This document shows, in pieces, positions 40,760 to 53,288 of a stretch of 64,000 nt of DNA. How positions within the stretch are numbered: the stretch's first letter is position 1; the number at the start of each line of letters is the position of its first letter. The notes beneath the pieces are model-generated. The model saw only the letters and a list, made by a program, of their open reading frames with translations, was not told where the DNA came from and did no database searches. The position numbers were made by a program, and so were the translations under genes. Source of the stretch: Betaproteobacteria bacterium (GTDB lineage: Bacteria > Pseudomonadota > Gammaproteobacteria > Burkholderiales > Casimicrobiaceae); NCBI GenBank assembly GCA_016192065.1, contig JACPUX010000034.1:1-64000 (forward strand), written 5' to 3'.

Positions 40760-41293
40760 TCAACGCTCGCCCGGCGATCGGGCCGGTCTTTGCGGAAGCT
40801 GGTAGAACACCGAGATCAGCGGCCACAACAAGGCGCCGCTCGCGGCGGGCAGGAAATAGGTCCAGGAAACGCCGGCGGCGCCCCCCATGAGCCGCACGAT
40901 CAGCACCAGCGCGCCGCAAAGAAAAAGCAGCGCGGCGACGTGCGCGGCCTGATGCCACAGAGGAAAGCGCAACACTCGCCGATGGAAGAACTCGGCGGCA
41001 TAGGCCAGGGCGGAATAGGCCAGGGCATGCTGACCGAACAGGGTGCCGTCGCCCACGTCCATCACCAAACCGAACAGCCAGGCTACGCCCACACCCAGCA
41101 TTCGGGGCTGCTGGATGCACCAGTAGAGCAGGGTGAGGGCCAGGAAATCGGGGCGGATGGCCAACCATACGCCGCCCGCCGGCAGAAGGTTGAGCATGAG
41201 CGACGCCACCAGCGTACTCAATACAAACCATATTCGCACCGGCAACAGTATTTCTTCGGGGCGAGCGGGGGAAAGCCGGGGCAGGGCAGCCAT
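40760..41293 (-). CDS. mreD: Rod shape-determining protein MreD
   Basis: This 177-residue inner-membrane protein has five predicted helices and begins in the mreC stop codon (TGATG overlap of one base). MreD is a small integral member of the elongasome that contacts MreC. FLALTLLYWCIQQPRMLGVG and FGLVMDVGDGTLFGQHAL match the family pattern. Its short hydrophilic loops and position between mreC and mrdA support the call. Confidence 0.9.
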   Translation of the reverse strand: MAALPRLSPARPEEILLPVRIWFVLSTLVASLMLNLLPAGGVWLAIRPDFLALTLLYWCIQQPRMLGVGVAWLFGLVMDVGDGTLFGQHALAYSALAYAAEFFHRRVLRFPLWHQAAHVAALLFLCGALVLIVRLMGGAAGVSWTYFLPAASGALLWPLISVFYQLPQRPARSPGER

Positions 41294-42207
41294 CAGCGCC
41301 TCCGGTGGCGCGGATTCTTGCGCCGCGATTCCGGATCGGTTTCGGCCTCGGGCCGCTCGGGCAGCGCGGCCACCGGCGCCAGCACCAGCAGATGCCGGCT
41401 GCGATCCACGCCCGCCGCGGGCTGGCAGACGATGCGCGCGAACATCAGGCCGGTCTCGCGCTCGACGCTTGCCACCGTGGCCACCGCCAGGTCCGGCGGA
41501 TAGACGCCGTCGATGCCGGAGGTGACCAGCACGTCGCCCGGCTGAATGTCGGCGTTGGCGGCCATGAAGCGCAACTCCGGCAGGCGCCCCGCGCCGGCGC
41601 CGTAAAGCACCGAGCGCAAACCGCTGCGCCGGACCCGCACCGGCACGGCATGGTCCTTGTCGGTGAGCAGAGTCACCTCGGCCATACCGGAGAAACTGCG
41701 CGTGACCTGGCCGACGACTCCAGTCTCGTCGATCACCGCCTGGCCCGGCTTAACCTCGGCTTCGCCGGCATAGCCGATGACCAGCTTCTGTCGGAAAGGA
41801 TCGCGACCGCCAAAAAGCGCCTCGGCAGCCACGGAGCCGCCGCCGTAGCGTTCGCGGACCTGGAGCACGGCGCGCAGGCGGGCGTTTTCGCGCACCAGAT
41901 CCTCATGCCCCTGCACCGCCTTGGCTTGCGCCAGCAATTGGTTTTGCAGCGCCTGGTTCTGCTCCTGCAGATCGCGTTGCGAACTGAAATAGCCGCCAAA
42001 GCGCTCGGCCGCGAGACCCGGCCAGGTGGCCACGCTCTGCAAGGGCTGCAAGACGGCGGCGACCGCCTGGCGCATGGCTTCAAGATAGGCGAAGCGGCTG
42101 TCGGTGACCAGCAAGGCCAGGGACAACAAGCCGAAAAAGGCGAAGCGCGCCAGTGGACTGGGGCCGCGCCTGAAGAAGGGAGGCGGCTCGTGGGCGTAGG
42201 CGGGCAC
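41293..42207 (-). CDS. mreC: Rod shape-determining protein MreC
   Basis: MreC is a bitopic inner-membrane elongasome protein with a large periplasmic domain. The 304 residues have one membrane helix (about 20-40, FAFFGLLSLALLVTDSRF) and a coiled coil (about 68-110). Two beta-barrel domains follow, with VIDETGVVGQVTRS and DVLVTSGIDGVYPPDLAVATV. The end is a short Arg-rich tail (RRKNPRHRRR). The gap to mreB is about 45 bp. Confidence 0.95.
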   Translation of the reverse strand: MPAYAHEPPPFFRRGPSPLARFAFFGLLSLALLVTDSRFAYLEAMRQAVAAVLQPLQSVATWPGLAAERFGGYFSSQRDLQEQNQALQNQLLAQAKAVQGHEDLVRENARLRAVLQVRERYGGGSVAAEALFGGRDPFRQKLVIGYAGEAEVKPGQAVIDETGVVGQVTRSFSGMAEVTLLTDKDHAVPVRVRRSGLRSVLYGAGAGRLPELRFMAANADIQPGDVLVTSGIDGVYPPDLAVATVASVERETGLMFARIVCQPAAGVDRSRHLLVLAPVAALPERPEAETDPESRRKNPRHRRR

Positions 42208-42252
42208 GGCGCTGTGCTCGTTCGGAGACCGTCAGGGGCCGCGCCCGCTCGC

Positions 42253-46639
<4,387 letters not shown>

Positions 46640-46723
46640 GGGGCCTCAGTCGCGGCCGGGTCGCCGCTGGAGTAGGCGGGGCTCACCTCGACCGGGCGCG
46701 TGTGGGCGTAGGAAGGACCCCTT

Positions 46724-48538
46724 ATGAGTGAAGCATCCCGCGCCCTGCTCTTTCGGCTCTTCGGCTTCAAGAGCTTCAAGGGCAGCCAGGAAGAGATCAT
46801 CGACCATCTTTGCGCGGGTGGTGATGCGCTGGTCCTGATGCCCACCGGGGGGGGCAAATCGCTGTGCTATCAACTGCCGGCGCTGCTGCGGCCAGGCGTG
46901 GGCGTGGTGATCTCGCCGCTGATCGCGCTCATGCAGGACCAGGTCGACGCTCTGCTCCAGGCCGGCGCACGGGCGGCCTTTCTTAATTCCACTCTGGACG
47001 CGCGGGCGACGCGCGAGGTCGAGCGCCGCCTTTTCGAAGGCGACTTGGATCTGGTCTATCTCGCGCCCGAGCGGCTCACCACCGAGCGCGGCTTCGCTCT
47101 GCTCGACCGCCTGCACGCCGCGGGGCGCATTGCGCTCTTCGCCATCGACGAGGCGCATTGCGTGTCGCAATGGGGCCACGACTTCCGACCCGAGTACCTG
47201 CAGTTGTCAGCGTTGCACCAGCGCTATCCCGCAATCCCGCGCATCGCCTTGACCGCCACCGCCGACCAGCCGACGCGCCAGGAGATCATCACCCGCCTCG
47301 CCCTTGAAGACGCCCGAATCTTCGTCGCCAGTTTCGATCGCCCGAACATTCGTTACACCGTGAACGAAAAGAACGATCCGCGCCGCCAGCTACAGGCCTT
47401 TCTGGCCGATCACCGGGGGGAAGCCGGCATCATCTATTGCCTGTCGCGCAACAAGGTCGATGAAACCGCCGCCTGGCTCAACAGCATCGGCCATGCCGCG
47501 CTGCCCTACCATGCCGGCATGGAAACCGCGGCGCGCAGCGACCACCAGCGGCGCTTTCAGCGCGAAGACGGGCTGATCATGGTGGCCACGATTGCGTTTG
47601 GAATGGGCATCGACAAGCCCGATGTGCGCTTCGTGGCGCACCTGGATCTGCCCAAGAATATCGAGGCCTATTACCAGGAGACTGGCCGCGCCGGCCGCGA
47701 CGGGCTGCCCGCCGAGGCGTGGATGCTCTATGGGTTGCAGGATGTGGTGTTGCAGCGCTCGCGCATCGATCAGTCCGACGCGCCGCCCCAACAGAAGCTG
47801 CTCGAAGGGCAGAAACTCAACGCCCTGCTCGGCTACTGCGAAGCGCCGCGCTGCCGCCGCGTGGTCTTGCTCGACTACTTCGGCGAGCGCCGCGAGGTAT
47901 GCGGCAATTGCGATGTTTGCCTCAACCCGCCGGAATTGTTCGACGGCACGGTCCTGGCGCAAAAAGCACTTTCCGCTGTCTACCGCACCGGACAGCGCTT
48001 TGGCGTGATGCAAGTGATCGACGTGCTGCGCGGCAAGGACAGCGACAAGGTGAGGAAATGGGGGCATGACCGTCTTTCGGTGTTTGGCGTTGGCGCCGAC
48101 CTGGACGATCACACTTGGCGTGGCGTAATGCGCCAACTGGTCGCCGGCGGCCTCCTGCATGCGGACCTCACGCAGCATGGCGCGCTCAAACTCACCCCCG
48201 AGGCACGTCCGGTGTTGCGCGGAGAAACAGCGATCGAAATGCGCCGGCAGCTCGCGGGACGTGTCGCCCCAAGGTCGAAGAAAGGCGCGTCCGCCGCGAT
48301 CACCGCCGAATTGAGCCCGCCCGCCGCGCTGCGCTTCGTCGCCTTGCGTCAGTGGCGCGCGGACACTGCACGTGCGCAGGGACTGCCGGCTTATGTGATC
48401 TTCCACGACCGCACGCTCAAGGAACTGGCGGAAGCCAGACCCCGCGACCGCGCCGCATTGGCGGGCATTTCTGGCATCGGCGCGGCCAAGATCGAACGCT
48501 ATGGCGAGGCACTCTTGGCCTTGCTGGCCGACGCGTGA
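46724..48538 (+). CDS. recQ: ATP-dependent DNA helicase RecQ
   Basis: RecQ unwinds DNA during recombination repair. The 604 residues have Walker A MPTGGGKSLCYQLPAL, the DEAH box in AIDEAHCVSQWGHDFRPEY, motif III IALTATADQ, motif VI QETGRAGRDGLP, and zinc-binding cysteines (CEAPRCRRV, VCGNCDVC). A winged-helix RQC domain (about 400-480) and a C-terminal HRDC domain (about 520-604; YVIFHDRTLKELAEARP) follow. It starts 85 bp after gatB. Confidence 0.97.
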   Translation: MSEASRALLFRLFGFKSFKGSQEEIIDHLCAGGDALVLMPTGGGKSLCYQLPALLRPGVGVVISPLIALMQDQVDALLQAGARAAFLNSTLDARATREVERRLFEGDLDLVYLAPERLTTERGFALLDRLHAAGRIALFAIDEAHCVSQWGHDFRPEYLQLSALHQRYPAIPRIALTATADQPTRQEIITRLALEDARIFVASFDRPNIRYTVNEKNDPRRQLQAFLADHRGEAGIIYCLSRNKVDETAAWLNSIGHAALPYHAGMETAARSDHQRRFQREDGLIMVATIAFGMGIDKPDVRFVAHLDLPKNIEAYYQETGRAGRDGLPAEAWMLYGLQDVVLQRSRIDQSDAPPQQKLLEGQKLNALLGYCEAPRCRRVVLLDYFGERREVCGNCDVCLNPPELFDGTVLAQKALSAVYRTGQRFGVMQVIDVLRGKDSDKVRKWGHDRLSVFGVGADLDDHTWRGVMRQLVAGGLLHADLTQHGALKLTPEARPVLRGETAIEMRRQLAGRVAPRSKKGASAAITAELSPPAALRFVALRQWRADTARAQGLPAYVIFHDRTLKELAEARPRDRAALAGISGIGAAKIERYGEALLALLADA

Positions 48539-48604
48539 TGCGATTCTGCGAGACTCCGAAGCAGTGCCGCGAGCGGCGCGCGCGGTCGCCTCCTCAGAGT
48601 GCGC

Positions 48605-49420
48605 TCACCTGCCGCCGCGCATTTCCGCGCCCAGCCGACGGATCATCAAACGCTCGAAGAGCCGCGGCGCCAAGCGCGAGACCCACCAGGACAGACGCGA
48701 AACGCGGTCCGGCAACAGCAGGCGCCGCTCACGACTGGCGGCCCGCAGGATCCTTTGCGCCATCATCTCGGGCAAGGCACGCCTTCCCACGATAGCCTGC
48801 GGATGCTCTGCGGCGCGGCCGTCGCCGGCCAGCGCGTTCTTTTCGATGCCGGTCTGGATGAACGACGGGCAGACCAGCAAGACCTTGACCCCCAAGGGCT
48901 CGACTTCGCTGCGCAAGCTGTCGAAGAACCCGTGCAAGGCATGCTTGCTGGCGGCGTAGCCGGTACGCGCAATCAGCGGCGCGAAGCCGGCGACGCTGGA
49001 AATGGCGATCACCATGCCGCGCCGCGCCACCAAATCCTCCAATACGGCGTGGGTGCAATGCAGGGCGCCAAAGAAGTTCACCGCCATGACGCTGCGAATC
49101 ACTTCCGGGCGGGTCGTGGCGAAGGCGCTACGATGGGTAATACCGGCGTTATTCACCAGCAGGTCGATATCACCGATCGCCTGTCGCACCTTCGCCATTG
49201 CGCTCCGGCATTCGTCTTCGCGACTCACGTCACAGGCGGCGCTGACGAACACCGCTCCCGCCGCGCTCAGAGCGGCGGCGGTTCCGGCCAGCCCGGCTTG
49301 ATCCCGATCGAGCAGCCCGACGCGGGCGCCGGTTGCGGCGAAGCGCAGCGCCAACGCTCGCCCGAGCCCCCCCCCAGCGCCGGTGACGACTACGTTCTTG
49401 CCGGAGAAGTCACGCGCCAT
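48605..49420 (-). CDS. Short-chain dehydrogenase/reductase (SDR)
   Basis: The 271 residues form a classical SDR. The NAD(P) motif is VTGAGGGLGRALALRFA (TGxxxGxG), with NNAG at LLVNNAGITH, catalytic Ser in ISSVAGFAPL, and Tyr/Lys in YAASKHALHGF. The extended C-terminus is basic. The ATG at 49420 is inside the last codons of the preceding epimerase gene; another ATG at 49438 would add six residues. Substrate is unknown. It forms an overlapping pair with the epimerase. Confidence 0.87.
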   Translation of the reverse strand: MARDFSGKNVVVTGAGGGLGRALALRFAATGARVGLLDRDQAGLAGTAAALSAAGAVFVSAACDVSREDECRSAMAKVRQAIGDIDLLVNNAGITHRSAFATTRPEVIRSVMAVNFFGALHCTHAVLEDLVARRGMVIAISSVAGFAPLIARTGYAASKHALHGFFDSLRSEVEPLGVKVLLVCPSFIQTGIEKNALAGDGRAAEHPQAIVGRRALPEMMAQRILRAASRERRLLLPDRVSRLSWWVSRLAPRLFERLMIRRLGAEMRGGR

Positions 49421-50375
49421 GGCCGCGGCTTCGGACATAGAGATCGAATACTTGCGCCGAACTGAGCTGCGGCAAGTAGCCGAAGTCACGCTTCAAACGA
49501 GTGTTGTCGAGCACCGGCCGGTAGCGCAGGAAGTCCACCTGTTCCGGACCGTAGCGGGTCAGGCCGATTGCCCTCAGCAGGCGCAGGCCGAAACGCAACA
49601 GGCCAGGCGGCAATTCGAGGCAGCGTTTGCCCAGTTTCGCGGCGATCTCGTGAATGGTCAGCACCCCGTCGCCAGCGAGATTGTAGATGCCGGTCTGGTC
49701 GCTGCCAATGGCACGCAGCAGGCAGCCGACCACATCCTGGTCCCAAACGAAGACGAAGGGGCTGTCGGAGCCATGAATGGCGATGAGAACAGGCTTTTCG
49801 AAGAGGGCGGTGATCTGGTTCCGCACCCTCTCGCCGAGGATGGTGCCGATGCGAAAGACTACCTGCTGCAACTCCGGATGTTCGGCGCGCCAGCGCGCCA
49901 GCATCTGCTCCACCAGGCGCTTGTGGTGTGCGTAGGCAAAGGATTCGTTGCCGCGCAGCGGGCAGTCTTCGGTGAGCCAGGCCGGGTTGTCGGCGTGGTA
50001 CCCGTAGGCCGCGCCGCTCGAACTGACGATGATCTTCTTCACGCCGGTGGTGGTAGAGGCGACGAGTACGTTCTCGGTGCCCTGCACGTCGACGGAATAC
50101 TCGAACTGCCGATTGCTTTCCTTGCCCGGCGTGACGATGGAGGCGAGGTGCACCACGATGTCCACCTGCCACTGCTCGAACAACTTGATCAGCCCGGGCG
50201 AGCGCACGTCGGCCTGCGCATATTCGATTCCCGCCAGACGCCGCTCCGGAGGCACCTCGCGCACATCCGCCGCCACGACACGGTTGACTTCTATCCTGCC
50301 GGCCGCGAGCGCGGCAACGAGTTGCGAACCAAGGTAGCCGCCAGCGCCGGTGACGAGGACGCTCGGGCCAGTCAT
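49410..50375 (-). CDS. NAD-dependent epimerase/dehydratase
   Basis: This 321-residue extended SDR begins TGPSVLVTGAGGYLGSQLV with the GxxGxxG dinucleotide site. HLASIVTPGKESN, SSSGAAYGYHADN and the active-site YAHHKRLVEQ (Tyr-x3-Lys) follow. The C-terminal half (about 180-320) is the substrate domain. Sugar-nucleotide and steroid-type substrates are both possible. It overlaps the downstream SDR. Confidence 0.85.
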   Translation of the reverse strand: MTGPSVLVTGAGGYLGSQLVAALAAGRIEVNRVVAADVREVPPERRLAGIEYAQADVRSPGLIKLFEQWQVDIVVHLASIVTPGKESNRQFEYSVDVQGTENVLVASTTTGVKKIIVSSSGAAYGYHADNPAWLTEDCPLRGNESFAYAHHKRLVEQMLARWRAEHPELQQVVFRIGTILGERVRNQITALFEKPVLIAIHGSDSPFVFVWDQDVVGCLLRAIGSDQTGIYNLAGDGVLTIHEIAAKLGKRCLELPPGLLRFGLRLLRAIGLTRYGPEQVDFLRYRPVLDNTRLKRDFGYLPQLSSAQVFDLYVRSRGHGA

Positions 50376-50415
50376 GCCGACGGCGCTTTCGCGTCAGGAG
50401 AAGGGCCGCCCCGAG

Positions 50416-50490
50416 CCTGGCGCAGCGTAGAACACGGAGCCGCGCAGCGGCGAATCATTGTCACCCCTTTCATTGGGAAAGGGGGCGGGG
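50416..50490. repeat. Intergenic repeat, copy 1 (downstream side of the symporter gene)
   Basis: Begins GCGCAGCGTAGAACACGGAG, then GCCGCGCAGCGGCG, and ends in a CACCCCTTTC...GAAAGGGGG hairpin. It matches the copy at 51441 base by base over most of its length and reaches into the end of the symporter gene. Confidence 0.6.
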
Positions 50491-51390
50491 GATCGGCGGC
50501 TCCTTGCGCGACCAGATCGTCGCCACAGTGAGCCCCGAAATGATGTGCCAGATGCCCCACCAGGCGGTAACGATGGCCATGCCGCCGAGACCGTCGAAGA
50601 AGTTGAAGATCAGGATCAGGCCGAGGGCCGAGTTCTGGATGCCGACCTCGATCGAAACGGCACGGCGGTCGCGCTCGGGCAGTCCGGTGAACTTCGCGGC
50701 GAAGTAGCCGGTCAGCAGGGCCAGCGCGTTGTGGAGGAATACCGCGAACACCACGAAGCCGACGAAATCCAGGAAATAGCGCCAGTTCGCCGCCAGCGCG
50801 CCGATGACGAACAGGCCGAACACGGCAAGCGAGAAGATCTTCACCGGTTTGTGCACCTTTTCGACGAAGTTCGGGAAGCGGCGTCCGGTCCACATGCCCA
50901 CGGCCATCGGCAGGCCGAGCAGCAGGAACACCGCCAGCAGCATGTCGAGAGGATCGAGCGCGACGATCCTGAGGATTTTCGCCGTTTCCGGATTGAGGCT
51001 GCCCCACAGCGACAGGTTGAGCGGCGTCATGACGATCGCCACGGCGGTGGAAATCGCCGTCATGGTGATCGACAGGGCCGTGTTGCCGCGGGCGTAGTGG
51101 GCAAGGAAGTTGGAAATGTTGCCGCCCGGACAGGCGGCCACCAGCATCATGCCCAGCGCAATGCTCGGCGCAGGTTTGATTGCCAGCACCAGCAGGAAGG
51201 TGAAGGCCGGCAGCAGGATGAATTGCCCGGCCAGGCCGATCAGCACCGGCTTCGGCGTGACCAGCACGGCCTTGAAGTCGGACACCTTGAGGTCCAGCGC
51301 GACGCCGAACATCACCAGGCCGATGATGAAGTTCAGCGCCCACAGCGACTGCGGGTTGAAGTTCAGCCGGACCAGATCCATCTCATTCAT
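50470..51390 (-). CDS. Bile acid:sodium symporter family transporter
   Basis: This 306-residue membrane protein shows about nine or ten hydrophobic helices of the SBF/BASS family. VRLNFNPQSLWALNFIIG lies near the start, and ACPGGNISNFLAHYARGN carries the conserved crossover motif. GLPMAVGMWTGRRFP and VEVGIQNSALGLI-type helix text (VSIEVGIQNSALGLILIF) follow. ATG 51390 has GAGGG upstream; an upstream frame to 51471 adds no recognisable protein. Substrates of this family include organic anions; the adjoining xsc cluster suggests an organosulfonate or related acid. Confidence 0.82.
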   Translation of the reverse strand: MNEMDLVRLNFNPQSLWALNFIIGLVMFGVALDLKVSDFKAVLVTPKPVLIGLAGQFILLPAFTFLLVLAIKPAPSIALGMMLVAACPGGNISNFLAHYARGNTALSITMTAISTAVAIVMTPLNLSLWGSLNPETAKILRIVALDPLDMLLAVFLLLGLPMAVGMWTGRRFPNFVEKVHKPVKIFSLAVFGLFVIGALAANWRYFLDFVGFVVFAVFLHNALALLTGYFAAKFTGLPERDRRAVSIEVGIQNSALGLILIFNFFDGLGGMAIVTAWWGIWHIISGLTVATIWSRKEPPIPRPLSQ

Positions 51391-51440
51391 GGCGTAACCC
51401 TCGCTAGCCGCGACGCGCCGGGGGCAGGATCGCCCTAAGC

Positions 51441-51512
51441 CCAGCGCAGCGTGAAACATGGAGCCGCCCATGGCGGCGGACCACCGTCACCCCCTCCCGC
51501 GGGGAGGGGGGA
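51441..51512. repeat. Intergenic repeat, copy 2 (upstream side of the symporter gene)
   Basis: Starts GCGCAGCGTGAAACATGGAG, continues GCCGCCCATGGCGGCGG and ends in CACCCCCTCCCGCGGGGAGG. It lies in the same orientation as the copy at 50416, the two bracketing the symporter gene. Confidence 0.6.
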
Positions 51513-51524
51513 AGATCGTCATGC

Positions 51525-53276
51525 TCAGCCCTTTGGCTCCTCGTGCATCTTCTTGAAGTGGATCAGGCCCGGCGCCCACATGTGCTTGACCGGATCGACA
51601 TCGACATGGATCACCGCGCATTTGCCGGTCTGGATCGCCCGCTGCAGCGCCGGCTTGAGCTGCTTCGGGTCGGAAACGCGCTCGCCGTGGGCGCCCATCG
51701 CCTGCCCCAGCTTGTCGAACTCGATCTCGCCCAGGTCGGCCTTGATCGTCTCGTCCGGATCGAGGTGCTTGAAAAGCATGGTCTTGAACGGCCGCAGCAT
51801 GAACTGCTGGTTCATCTTGACCATGCCCCACTGGCGGTCAGCAAGCACGATGTAGATCACCTGCGCCTTGTTGCGCACCGCCGTCTCGACTTCCTGCGAA
51901 TGGAAGCCCATGGCGCCGTCGCCGATGATGCAGCACACCGGCTTGCCCGGCCGCGCCAGCGCTGCCGCCACCGCCTGCGAGGTGCCGGCACCGAGCATGC
52001 CGAACTTGAAAGTCGAGATCACCGTGTTGGGCACCGTCACCTGGTGGTAGAACATCGCCCAGATGGTGGCGTTGCCGCCGTCGGCCACCAGCACCGAATC
52101 CTCGGGGAACACCTCGCGGCAGGCCGCGCCGATGTGCGCCGGATGCATCGGCACCGCCATGTCGGCGAGCGCCTTGTCCCAGCCCGCGCGTTCCTCCTGC
52201 ATCGTCTTGCCGTAGCCGGCGACGCGGGCACGGCGGCCATCGAGCCGCATCTCGCCCTTGCGCCGATCGAGCTCGTCGCCGAGCAGCTCGAGGAAGCGCT
52301 TCGCGTCGGCGAGGATGGCGAGGTCGGCCGGCTTGTTCAGACCGAGCATGTCGCCGTCGAGGTCCACCTGGATGGTCTTCTGCTCGGAGGGATGGCGCCA
52401 GTACGGCGGCTTGCCCCACCAGTCGGTCTCGCCGACGCGCGTGCCGATGATCAATGCCACATCGGCCTCGTTGCGCACGGTGTGGTTGAGCTTGACGTGC
52501 GGCATGGTGATGGCCAGCGGCGAGGTCTCGTCCATCAGGCCGCGCGCCGCCCAGCTCGTCGTCAGCGGTGCATGCAGGAGTTCCGCCACGCGGCGCAGCG
52601 CGTCGTAGGCGCCGGCATGGATGATGCCGCTGCCAGCGTGGATCATCGGCGCCTCGGCGGCGATCAGCATCTGCGCCGCGCGCGCCACCTGCTCCGCCGT
52701 CGGCGTCACCGGGTCCATGTGGCGGTACTGGTGCGGCGCCCAGAAGGCGACATCGGCCTTCACCTTGCCGTTCATGATGTTCTCGGGCACATCGACATGC
52801 ACCACGCCGGGCCGTCCTTCGTAACTCTTGCGCAGCGCTTTCCTCACCAGTTCCGGCACGCGGTCGAATGACGAGACTGCGGAACTCCACTTGGCGATCT
52901 TGCCGATGACGCCGCTCTGGTCGAAGCACTGGTAGGCGCCGCCGCGGTCCGGATACATGATGCTGGGCCGGCGCGCGCTGGTGATCGCCAGCACGCGGTT
53001 GCCGTCGGCCTGCTCGACCACCAGCCCGGGCAAAAGGTTGGCCACGCCGGGGCCGTTGCTGGCCATGCACACGCCGAGCTTGCCGGTCAGCCGCGCGTAG
53101 GTGCCGGCCATGTGCGCGGCGCAGGTCTCGTGCCGCGGCGTGACGATCTCGATGCCGAGCCGGTGCAGCGCCGAATAGAAACCGAAGTAGGTGCCGTCGA
53201 TGATGCCGAAGACCTTCTCGACGCCTTCCTTTTGCAACATGCGGGCGATGACTTCGCCGCCGCTGATTTCCGCCAT
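51525..53276 (-). CDS. Thiamine-diphosphate enzyme, acetolactate-synthase superfamily
   Basis: The 583 residues comprise the Pyr domain with catalytic Glu in TPRHETCAAHMAG, the central domain (about 195-330) and the PP domain. The latter has IIGDGAMGFHSQEVETAVR and LADRQWGMVKMNQQF; the metal ligand at the end of the GDG-x-N motif appears as Asp rather than Asn. It is related to acetolactate synthase and glyoxylate carboligase but is not clearly either. It sits 12 bp downstream of xsc, in one operon. A GAGGAGAT Shine-Dalgarno precedes it. A decarboxylating or acyl-transfer role in the sulfonate pathway is inferred. Confidence 0.75.
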   Translation of the reverse strand: MAEISGGEVIARMLQKEGVEKVFGIIDGTYFGFYSALHRLGIEIVTPRHETCAAHMAGTYARLTGKLGVCMASNGPGVANLLPGLVVEQADGNRVLAITSARRPSIMYPDRGGAYQCFDQSGVIGKIAKWSSAVSSFDRVPELVRKALRKSYEGRPGVVHVDVPENIMNGKVKADVAFWAPHQYRHMDPVTPTAEQVARAAQMLIAAEAPMIHAGSGIIHAGAYDALRRVAELLHAPLTTSWAARGLMDETSPLAITMPHVKLNHTVRNEADVALIIGTRVGETDWWGKPPYWRHPSEQKTIQVDLDGDMLGLNKPADLAILADAKRFLELLGDELDRRKGEMRLDGRRARVAGYGKTMQEERAGWDKALADMAVPMHPAHIGAACREVFPEDSVLVADGGNATIWAMFYHQVTVPNTVISTFKFGMLGAGTSQAVAAALARPGKPVCCIIGDGAMGFHSQEVETAVRNKAQVIYIVLADRQWGMVKMNQQFMLRPFKTMLFKHLDPDETIKADLGEIEFDKLGQAMGAHGERVSDPKQLKPALQRAIQTGKCAVIHVDVDPVKHMWAPGLIHFKKMHEEPKG

Positions 53277-53288
53277 TCTGTTATCTCC

